Below are positions 21,705 through 31,617 of a stretch of DNA of 64,000 nucleotides, in pieces; position 1 is the first letter of the stretch; the number at the start of each line of letters is the position of its first letter. This DNA comes from Heracleum sosnowskyi (taxonomy: Eukaryota > Streptophyta > Magnoliopsida > Apiales > Apiaceae), in the NCBI GenBank assembly GCA_030848705.1, contig CM061235.1:137957228-138021227 (forward strand), written 5' to 3'. The notes under the pieces were generated by a model that was not told the origin of the DNA, searched no databases, and worked only from the letters and a program-made list of their open reading frames with translations. The translations under genes were made by a program, and so were the position numbers.

Positions 21705-24700
21705 ATGGAAAACACACGAAGAACAGCTCGGGATAATCAAACTCCTGATGATCGCCCTATCACCTCTGAGGCTGATCAGCCACCGCCGATTACTGGCACA
21801 CAAGGGGCGAATATCCCCACCAACACTCAAGGACCGGAAATACCAACTTCGGTTGAAGGGACGAATCCCCTGCAGATGGTCATTCATGGATCTAATCCAC
21901 AAGAGACCGTTCACCAGCAACCAATCTCGACTTCTCCACTCATCTTGAATGCACCGAGAAGCCTTCAACTCCATACTACTGATCTCCCTCAATACGCGAA
22001 TCAGACTTTGGGGATGCCAAGCTACGGCATGCCCCCTCGACCCATGGCGGGCGGTAGTGGAACTAATCCAATATACCATGAGGCATATGTACCCCCTTAT
22101 ATTCAAGGTCTGGGACCCCAAAATCAACAAACTCGACAGACCCCTCTCATTCAAGATTACTCTGGCCCATACACTGAGGATGAGGGTTATACAACTGGGG
22201 AGGATGTCGCCCCAAGAAGAAGACGTTCTTCCCAGACCAATCGGGAACAACCCCAAACTACTAGGGAGAAACTTGCAGCCCATGAGACAGAGACTGCAAG
22301 GCTCAAAAAACTCCTTGCTGAAGAAGAGGCCGCTCAATCTCGGGGCCGAACGACTGAAGGAATCCCGATAATCAACTTGGATCCACCAAGAAGGACCAAG
22401 AGGGCTGAAGCCCCAAGGGGTGATCCTAGTATTCTGTTGCCCCTAGGAGATCCCGATGATCCTACACCACCGTTTACTCAAGACATCATGAAAACGGCTA
22501 TATCCAGAAAGTTTAAGATGCCTTCGATCAAAGCCTATGATGGAACGGGAGATCCCGCAAATCATGTAAGGACCTTCTCCAATGCACTGCTGTTGCAGCC
22601 AATCAACGATGCGGTCAAGTGTAGGGCGTTTCCACAAACCTTGGCAGGCATGGCCCAAAGTTGGTATAGCCGTCTACCTCCCAACTCTATTGGGTCATTC
22701 AAGGAACTAAGCAAGGCTTTCATCAATCAGTTCATTAGTGGAAGGGTGCATGAGAAAAGTTCTGCATCACTCATGGCAATCCGGCAAGGACATAATGAGG
22801 CCCTAAGGGACTACATCAATCGATTCACACGAGAGGCTTTAAAAGTCCCGGACTTAGAGGACAGAGTGGCTATGATAGCCCTGCAACAAGGAACCACTGA
22901 TGACCACTTCAAATGGTCGTTAGCTAAACATCCCCCGGAGAGCATGCTGAAGCTCCAAGATAGAGCCGGAAAGTATATCAAGGCTGAAGAAAGTATGAGA
23001 AAATATGAACCCACTACTGGCGGTAGTGGAAACTCAAAGAAAAGAAAAGAAACTCAGGAGTACGACGTCAAGGAAAAGTTTCCCCGAACATCAAAGAACT
23101 CCGATTCTCCCCCCAAGAGAAACAATTTTGGGCCAAAATTCACATAATATGCAAGATTGAATACTCCCAGGAGTCAAATTCTGATGGAGATAGCCAAGGA
23201 AGAAGATATCAAATGGCCAAAGCCAATGAGGGCTGATTTGTCCAAACGGAACCAAAATCAGTTTTGTCGATTCCACAAAGAAGTCGGTCATGACACCGAC
23301 GATTGTAGGCAATTGAAAGATGAGATTCAGTTTCTGATACGAAGAGGAAAACTCAGCAAGTTCACTAAGGATGGAAGCCAAGGGAGCCAAAGGGGGAACT
23401 ATGAAAGGAAGGATTATGATAGAAGGGACAACGATCAAGATCGGAATCCCAAGCCCCGAGGGCCAGTGATCAACATGATATTCGGAGGGCCAACTGCTGC
23501 TGGGTCCTCCCGAAACTCAAGAAAGGCTTATGCCCGAGAGGTAATGACTGTGGTTGGAGAAGCACCGAAGCGTGCCAGGACAGAAGTGTCAATAGGTTTT
23601 GACGATTCAGACTTGGAAGGGGTGAAGTTTCCCCATGATGATCCTCTTGTCATAATACCTGTGATAGGCAACTCCGAAACAAAAAGATTCTTGGTTGATA
23701 ATGGAGCTTCAGTGGATATCTTGTTCCACGATGCCTTTATCAAGATGGGTTACACAGACTCTCAGTTAACACCCTCAAATATGCCTATATATGGATTCAA
23801 CGGGGTGGAATCAAAAGTGGAAGGCACTATCCAACTCCCAATGACTATGGGGCAAGGGATGAATACGTCTACTCAGATGTTGAACTTCATAGTTATAAAA
23901 GCGACTTCAACCTACAATGCAATCCTGGGAAGGACTGGTCTTCATGCGTTCAAGGCTGTTGCCTCATCTTATCATCTAAAAATCAAGTTCCCAACGAGGA
24001 ATGGGATTGGTGAAGAACGAGGAGACCAAAAGATGGCTAGAAGTTGTTATGTAGCTGCGTTAAGGCCTGATGGAACCGGGGGGCAAGTTCTCCCAATTGA
24101 AGACATGAATATCAGCGACAACGAGGACAGAAGGGGGAAACCGGCTGAGGACTTGGTCCCAATTCCCCTAGTCCCTGGAGAACCAGAGAAGGTGACTTAT
24201 ATTGGGGCACTACTGCCCGAACCATTGAAGAGCAAACTCACATCTTTTCTTCAAGAAAACAATGACGTTTTTGCTTGGACAGCGGCTGACATGCTAGGGA
24301 TTGATCCCCAATTGATATCTCACAAATTGAATGTGGATCCAGAAAGGAAGACAGTGAAACAAAAGAAAAGAAATTTTGCTCCAGAGAGGCTTGAAGCCAT
24401 TAAGCAAGAAGTGAATAAGCTTTTGGAAGCCGGGTTCATTGAGGAAATTCAATTCCCAGAATGGTTAGCTAACCCCGTGATGGTCAAAAAAGCTAACTGG
24501 AAGTGGAGGATGTGCATCGACTTCACCGACTTGAATGATGTATGTCCTAAGGATTGTTTTCCCTTACCAAGGATTGATGCTCTAATAGATGCCACTGCTG
24601 GGCATGAGATGCTAAGTTTCATGGATGGCTTCAGTGGATATAATCAAATCAAGATGCACAAAGATGACATCGCCAAGGTATCATTCATCACTGACTTTGG

Positions 24701-27389
24701 TGTCTTCTGTTTCTTAGTCATGGCTTTTGGGCTTTAGAATGCAGGAGCGACCTATCAAAGGTTGGTAAACAAAATCTTTGAGCACCTAATTGGAAAAACC
24801 ATGGAGGTCTACGTGGATGACATGTTAGTCAAAAGCCTCGATAAGGCCGATCACATTAAGCACCTCCGAGAGGCATTCGAAGTGCTGAGGCACCACAAGA
24901 TGATGTTGAATCCAGCAAAGTGTGCCTTTGGTGTAAGCTCGGGAAAGTTTTTAGGCCTAATGGTTTCCAAGAGAGGAATCGAGGCCAATCCCGACAAAAT
25001 CAAAGCAATTCTAGACATGGAGCCACCACGGACTGTCAAAGATGTCCAAAAACTAACAGGGAGAGTGGCAGCATTGGGAAGGTTCATCTCCAAGTCAGGA
25101 GAGAAGTGTTTACCCTTCTTCAAAGCACTCAAAAAAGTGAAATTTTTTGAATGGACAACTGAAAGCCAGGAGACCTTTCAGGCCCTGAAGAAATACATGG
25201 CTGAGGCACCACTATTGGCAAAACCCAAGCCAGGGGAAACTCTCTACTTGTACTTGGCAGTTTCTAACACAGCCCTTGGAGATGTACTGATAAAGGAAGA
25301 ATTGAAAGTGCAGAAGCCCGTCTACTATGTGAGTAAGATTCTTCATGGGGCAGAAATAAACTACTCAACGATTGAGAAGTTTGCCTTAGCCTTGATAATG
25401 GCCTCAAGAAAGCTACACCCGTACTTCCAGGCTCACAAGATAGAGGTCTTGACTGATCAACCTCTAAGAAACATCTTGCATAGCCCTCAAGTTAGTGGAA
25501 GATTGATCAAATGGGCTATTGAATTGGGCGAATTTGACATCAGGTATAAGCCTCGAACGGCCATAAAAGCTCAGGCACTTGCTGACTTCATGGTTGAATG
25601 CACTATTGACAACCAAGAAGTCGGGGGGCAGGAAGTGATAGTGGAAGATAAGAAAGATAAGGAAACGGACTTCAAAGAATATTGGGTGCTCTATTTTGAT
25701 GGAGCATCAAAAACAAAATCAAGTGGAGCTGGTTTGGTGCTACAAAGTCCTGATGGATTCCTCGTAGAGTATGCACTAAAACTTGACGTCCCAACGACAA
25801 ACAATGAGGCTGAGTATGAAGCTCTAATAGCTGGTTTAGGGCTGGCTGGAGCCCTGAGGGTCAAAACTCTGAAAGTATGTGGAGATTCGAGGCTAGTGGT
25901 TTCCCAAGTGAATGGGGAATTTGAGGCCAGAGATGAAGTCATGGCCAAGTACTTAAAACTTGTCAAGGCCATCATGACTCAATTTGATGAGTGTTATGTG
26001 GAACACATTCCAAGGGAAGAGAACGTGAAGGCCGATGCCTTGTCTAAGTTTGCTTCTTCCGAGATTGAAAACTATGCAGGGAGTGTTTACTTCCAAGTCT
26101 TGAAGACTCCAAGTATCAACAGAAAGTTGGTAGCACCCATTGATATTACCAGTTGTTCGATTGATCCCATCAAAGCTCATCTGGAAACTGGGTGGTTGCC
26201 CAACGACACTTCAGAAGCACGAAAGCTATACGTCAGAGCACTAAGGTATGCCCTAATTGAGGGAATCCTATACAAGAAATCTTTTGTTATTCCATACTTA
26301 AAGTGCTTGAGACCTCAAGAGGCGGAATTGGCCCTAAAGGAAGTGCATGAAGGAATTTGTGGGCAACACTTGGGGGGCAGAGCCCTTGCTCATAAAGTCA
26401 CCCGTCTAGGTTTCTATTGGCCAAGCATGCTTGCTGATGCTAAAAGCTATGTGAAGAAATGTGAACGGTGCCAGAAACATGCACCAGTGGTTAGACAACC
26501 ACCAGAGATGATGACATCCATTAACTCACCTATCCCCTTTGCCATGTGGGGAATGGATATACTCGGGCCATTTCCAATGGCAAGTGCTCAAAGAAAGTTC
26601 TTGATAGTAGCAATTGACTACTTCACCAAGTGGATTGAGGCTAAACCCTTAGCCAAGATAACCACCAAGCAAGTAATGCATTTCTTCTGGGAAAATGTTA
26701 TATGCAGATATGGAATTCCACGAGTCCTGGTCACGGACAATGGAACTCATTTTAACAACGATGAGTTTAAGAAGTATTGTGATGAGAACGATATCAAGTT
26801 GCGCTTCACTTCTGTTGCCCATCCTCAAGCAAATGGGCAAGCTGAGGTTGCAAATCGAATTATCCTGGATGGACTAAAGAAAAGAGTTGAACGCTCCAGA
26901 AACACTTGGGTAGACGAATTACTCCCCATACTTTGGGCATATCGTACTACTTGTAAAGTCACCACCGGGGCAACTCCATTTCTATTGGCTTATGGAGCAG
27001 AGGCAGTGGTCCCGGTGGAGATTACTCACACCTCCCCAAGAGTTGAGGCTTATGAACCAGAAGAAAATGAAGAAGGCTTGAGGCTAGCTTTGGATCTAAT
27101 TGACGAAGTTAGAGATGAAGCAAACGCCAAGATAGTTGAACATCAAAAGAAAGCCTCTTTCTACTACAACCTAAGGGTTAAGTAAAGGTTCTTTCGTCAA
27201 GGAGACTTGGTTCTCAGAAAGATTGAAGCATCTGGAGTTGGACAAAAAGGGAAGCTGGCCCCAAATTGGGAAGGACCATATCGCGTCAAGAACGTATTTG
27301 GTCGAGGCTCATACAAGTTAGAAACCCTTGAAGGGCATGAGGTGCCAAGGACTTGGCATGCCTCTAATTTGAAAGTTTATTATGTTTAA
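21705..27389 (+). pseudogene. Tat gag-pol polyprotein with three in-frame stops
   Basis: A single frame of 1895 codons contains everything, interrupted by TAA at 23145, TAG at 24735 and TAA at 27183. Gag covers roughly 21705-23500, with a C-X2-H-X4-H-X4-C knuckle-like motif near 23263. Protease has VDNGASVDILF near 23694. RT has MCIDFTDLND, FMDGFSGYNQI and YVDDMLV (24510-24830); the TAG falls in the usually conserved GLKNAGATYQR box. The first RNase H (about 25230-25480) lacks the catalytic Asp (LYLYLAVSNTALG), whereas the second, archaeal-type one (25690-26050) keeps D, E, D, D (FDGAS, NEAEYEAL, GDSRLV, ADALSK). Integrase has an HHCC finger (26346-26480) and DDE (MDILGP, VTDNGTHF, ANGQAE). 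With three nonsense codons it should be inactive unless suppressed. Confidence 0.95.
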
Positions 27390-27785
27390 AGTGTTTCCCA
27401 AGTGGACTCACTACTAGAAATAAGGTTCGATGAAACCAACCCAAGTTTTTAAACTTGAGTACTATGTAAGGGTTGATCCCATTTTTAAAGTTATGAATTT
27501 CATATTCTTATGATTTCATTAAATATGCAATGCATTATGTTAGACATGTGAACTAAGCATGCAAAATCAAGAAAATCTAGAAAAGCTGAAACAAACTTAC
27601 TAAGAAAGTTAAATTAAAACCCCGAAGGGTGACTTCAGAAAAAAACATAAAATAAATAGCCACACAGGGCCAACCTATGCTAAATCATCATGAGGAGTCT
27701 CTTCCTCTAAGTTAAGGGGAACATCATCCTTAGCAGCATCCATCAAATCTCCATCCAAAAAGAGCTCAGAGTCATCAACGGGCTG
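27390..27785. other. Spacer between Tat pol and the antisense gene
   Basis: No gene seen on the plus strand. On the minus strand this would be the 3' untranslated region of the antisense gene. Confidence 0.5.
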
Positions 27786-29520
27786 TTATGTGAGGTTGGC
27801 AGTATCCATGATAGTATCCTTGGGTGCCCCAGATAAAGCAGGAACGGGGAACTTATCCAAGGACACTCCTTCAATCTTCGTCCCCAGCTCTTCAATGATT
27901 GATTCCCAACAATCCTTAAAGGTGCTAGGAAAGTTAGCGTCATACTCAGCATTAAGGAGGTCATCAAACTCCTTAGATGCTCTGTACTCAGCAATAACAT
28001 CCTCGCGACCCCTTTGGAGTTGGGCCTCCAGCTGCCTGACCTTCTCCTTCTCATCTACAAGCTCCCTCTCAACCCCTCTAAACATCTCAAAATTTGAGGT
28101 AGAGGAGGCGAAATACCTGTCTCTATCCCTTTCAGCTATCAGCTTTTCAGCTCGAACTGCCTTCAAGTTGTGAAGAGCAGCTTGATGATAGGCGTTAGCC
28201 TATAAAACAAAGGCACATATTTCAAAAAGTGAACAAAAGAAAGAAAGATTAAACAAAAGTGAAAATTACTTACAGAAGCAAGGGCTTGGGCCCCAAGAAG
28301 CTCAATCTGGAGATCCTCTGAGGACTCCACAACATGGGCCACGTCCCTTGGGGTGACCACATTTCTGGACCACTCTGCGGCAGCCCTGGAATCACCAACG
28401 ATGGTATCCCTGTTAAGTAAACCCCATTTAACCACAAATGGGTTGGGATCCTCGTCAACAAGGACAACCCGCTCAGCCAAAAAAGAGGGCACCTTCTCCA
28501 TAGCAGGGGAGCCATCTACGGCCTTCTTCCGCTTGGAAGGCCTATCTATCTCCACGATCACCGCCTTAGAGGCATGGTCTTCCCTCCTCTTGAAAATAGC
28601 GTTCAAAGCGGTTTTGGCTGGAAAGAAAAGACAAACGTTACAATCATATTATATGACAACAAAGAATAAAGGAAAGGAAGTTAAGTTTATATACCCCGAG
28701 GTTCAAGGGTGCTAAGCCCCATAGCTTGAAGGTTATCCTCAGAAATTAGGAGATTGCAATGATGCAAGCAATCACCCGTCAGGAGTTGAATTGCCGCAAG
28801 ATCATCTACCCCTAATTTAAGGGACCTTAAAGAACCGTCCGTAGCCCTTGTGAAGTTAGGACAAAAATAATTGTTCCAATCATCCCCATCTAAGTAAATA
28901 TAAAACCACTCTTTCTTCCACAAGGGAAGAGAGTCGGGAGAAGAGCCGGAAATGAAGCAACTACGGTTTAAGGTTCGATATTGAATCTTAACCCAACCTA
29001 TATCATCTGGAGCATTTACAAATTTAAAGAGATATCGAAATACTGATACACTGGGCTCTACCCTATGTTTCATGCATTGGGCCAGGAAACAATATATGAA
29101 TCTCCACCCATTGGGCATTAATTGTGTGGGACAAATTTGAACCTCAGCTAATAAACGACAAACAAAAGGGTGAGGAAGAAGGCAAAAACCAGAATAAAAA
29201 GTTTCTTTGTATATCCTAATGGCCCCAGGCTTAGGATAACAAGCCCTGTCATTTGGGCCAGGTGCTACGGCCCTATATGGGGCCTTTATGCCAAAAAGAA
29301 CGGAAATATCATCAACCCTACTCTGTTTGTATTTAGAAGGAATATTACGGGCCTCTAAATGGAGAAGATTTGGGAAAGCATCCCCAAAATCAGAAAGTAA
29401 ATCTCTAAGGGAAAAAACGTTTGCATGAACTAGAGACTTTGGAGGTGGATTACCTCGATTTGCTCTGGCAGGGCGAGAAGGTTGAGATAGCTGGGATTGA
29501 GATGAGCTTGAATCCGCCAT
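27786..29520 (-). CDS. Spliced antisense gene of the Tat element (3 exons, 527 aa)
   Basis: On the strand opposite to gag-pol, exons 29520-28695, 28617-28274 and 28199-27786 join in frame (phase 1, then phase 0). The GT-AG introns are 77 and 74 bp (donors gtatat and gtaagt, acceptors ttccag and tatag). The start chosen is the ATG of MADSSSSQSQ at 29520; a further in-frame ATG lies at 29640. Residues ~30-260 include NGWRFIYCFLAQCMKHRVEP, CLLPHPFVCRLL and WKKEWFYIYLDG, the pattern of the putative gypsy-type transposon domain (Pfam Transposase_28 type) known from antisense ORFs of Tat elements. The C-terminal third is charged and coiled-coil-like (VRAEKLIAERDRDRY, VDEKEKVRQLEAQLQRG). It is intact, unlike gag-pol. 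The function is unknown. Confidence 0.75.
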
Positions 29521-30040
29521 TAAAATCCTTCCGAAGAATGCTTGAACCCAGAAAACTTGATGGAGAAGATGAAGATTTAAACGGAATCTGGAAAATGCAC
29601 GGTGGCTTGAACGTCGGAAATCGCTTTGCCGCGGAACCATAGCAGAGCTTTTCTGAGGAAAGTTTCTGAGAAAATTTAGTAGAATGACTTTGAAGTATGA
29701 AAAATGGAAGTTCTACTCCACTTAATTTATAGGAGTAGTAGCCGGTGACAATGTTCCAATAAACCGTCTATAGACGGTATATGGACCGAGAACAGGTCAC
29801 TGGGCCTTTCATAGGCGGGAAGCCCAAATAAATTCAAAATTTGAATTACAAGTTCTAGAAGAACCTGGAGAATCGCTAGGCGGGAAGCCCAAATAAATTC
29901 AAATTGAAAGATCTAGAAGAATCTAGAACATTCAACATATAAAAATATGTATGGTTTAAATATTAACCAAACAAAGGAAAAAGACCCGACATAAGGCCCA
30001 ATTTCGAAAAACTTATGTTCAATGTTCCCTTGGCGTTCAT
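29521..30040. other. Leader region of the antisense gene
   Basis: This is probably the promoter and 5' leader of the antisense gene. It contains a short direct duplication, ggcgggaagcccaaataaat, at about 29814 and 29879. No other feature seen. Confidence 0.5.
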
Positions 30041-30950
30041 ATCAACGCCAAGAAATTGTTTAAGGCAGAGCCTCTAAAACCCACGCCCAGGAGACATAGT
30101 TTCTAGGCGTGGCAACCTAGAACGTCTCCTAGGCGGGGATACCAACGCCAAGAAATTGTTTAAGGCAGAGCCCCTAAAACCCACGCCCAGGAGACATAGT
30201 TTCTAGGCGTGGCAACCTAGAACGTCTCCTAGGCGGGGATACCAAGGCCAAGAAATTGTTTAAGGCAGAGCCTCTAAAACCCACGCCCAGGAGACATAGT
30301 TTCTAGGCGTGGCAACCTAGAACGTCTCCTAGGCGGGGATACCAACGCCAAGAAATTGTTTAAGGCAGAGCCTCTAAAACCCACGCCCAGGAGACATAGT
30401 TTTTAGGCGTGGCAACCTAGAACGTCTCCTAGGCGGGGATACCAACGCCAAGAAATTGTTTAAGGCAGAGCCCCTAAAACCCACGCCCAGGAGACATAGT
30501 TTCTAGGCGTGGCAACCTAGAACGTCTCCTAGGCGGGGATACCAACGCCAAGAAATTGTTTAAGGCAGAGCCCCTAAAACCCACGCCCAGGAGACATAGT
30601 TTCTAGGCGTGGCAACCTAGAACGTCTCCTAGGCGGGGATACCAACGCCAAGAAATTGTTTAAGGCAGAGCCTCTAAAACCCACGCCCAGGAGACATAGT
30701 TTCTAGGCGTGGCAACCTAGAACGTCTCCTAGGCGGGGATACCAACGCCAAGAAATTGTTTAAGGCAGAGCCTCTAAGACCCACGCCCAGGAGACATGGT
30801 TTCTAGGCGTGGCAACCTAGAATGTCTCCTAGGCGGGGGTACCCACGCCAAGAAGCTCCTTGAGCCAACTTTTAAAGACCCACGCCCAGGAGACATTGTT
30901 TCTAGGCGTGGCAACCTAGAACGTCTCCTAGGCGGGGGTATGCACGCCCA
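30041..30950. repeat. 100-bp tandem array in the Tat 3' region (9 units)
   Basis: Units begin with accaacgccaagaaattgtt at 30041, 30141, 30241 and so on every 100 bp to 30841. The first eight are almost identical; the ninth is diverged. Each unit contains nested inverted repeats: AGGAGAC pairs with GTCTCCT, and inside it TCTAGGcgtggcaaCCTAGA, giving a ~50-bp hairpin. Noncoding. It lies between the antisense gene and the polypurine tract. Confidence 0.97.
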
Positions 30951-31090
30951 GAACACAGATTTTCCAAGAAATAAAGGGAAAATAATTATCATTTTCCAGG
31001 AAAGTGGAACAAAAATTCGTGAAAAATAAGATCTCGAATCTCGAAAAATGACAGTTATAACTTCTACGAAAACCCCGGGGAGATTTTCCC

Positions 31091-31107
31091 AGAAGTTGGG
31101 GGGCAAA
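31091..31107 (+). other. Polypurine tract of Tat copy B
   Basis: agaagttggggggcaaa directly precedes the 3' LTR, in the position where second-strand synthesis is primed. Confidence 0.8.
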
Positions 31108-31612
31108 TGATATGGTCAGAAAAGTAATTATAGAAATATAATTGACTAGTCAAACAAAAGGCCGATATTTAAGGCCCGACACCCTAATTATTCATTAATT
31201 TCGTAATTAATGAATAGGGAAAATATACAGCTCATTAAAAAAGTCATAATTATGGCAAATTGGTCAAAGAAGGATCCAGAATCCCAATTAAAGGCAATTA
31301 ATGAGTCATAGCTTTTATCAGCAAGGAAAAGACTTATCCTGCAAGCAATACAATGTTTATCCAATATCAAAAAGGAGACTTATTCGCTAAGACTCCTAAA
31401 CATACCATAAATACTAGGCTCCAGACGCCTATATAAGGTCCCTAATCCTACAATCAGAACTACGTCTTTGGCTTGATTCTCAATAACTATTTGAGATACG
31501 TAGGCATCTTGTGAGGACCGATTTAGTCCGGAAACACGAGTGCAGCCATTAAAGCTCGAAAGCTCATTAATCCTAGCATTAAATTCACAAGTACGTTTTT
31601 TAATCCATAACA
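31108..31612 (+). repeat. 3' LTR of Tat copy B
   Basis: 505 bp, collinear with the 5' LTR; the target duplication ctatc follows at 31613. Confidence 0.97.
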
Positions 31613-31617
31613 CTATC

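Larger units (their letters stand above)
21167..31612 (+). mobile_element. Complete Tat-lineage Ty3/Gypsy retrotransposon (copy B)
   Basis: This 10,446-bp element is bounded by 505-bp LTRs and a perfect 5-bp duplication, ctatc (21162-21166 and 31613-31617). The order is LTR, primer-binding site, gag-pro-RT-RNH-aRNH-INT in one frame, antisense spliced gene, tandem array, polypurine tract, LTR. The second, archaeal-type RNase H after the degenerate first one, together with the antisense gene and 3' tandem repeats, are hallmarks of the Tat (Retand/Ogre-like) lineage. I count six substitutions between the LTRs (about 1.2%), so insertion is recent. Confidence 0.97.

Noticed and set aside
27409..27423. 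CACTA terminus (cactactagaaataa) after Tat pol
   Set aside because: No partner end, no interruption of Tat structure and no subterminal repeats; probably chance.
28163..28606. Separate genes for each antisense frame in Tat
   Set aside because: The frames end at exact GT/AG splice borders and join in phase, so one spliced gene is the better model.
30041..30950. CRISPR-like regular repeats
   Set aside because: The whole 100-bp unit repeats without unique spacers, inside a plant retrotransposon; it is a tandem array.
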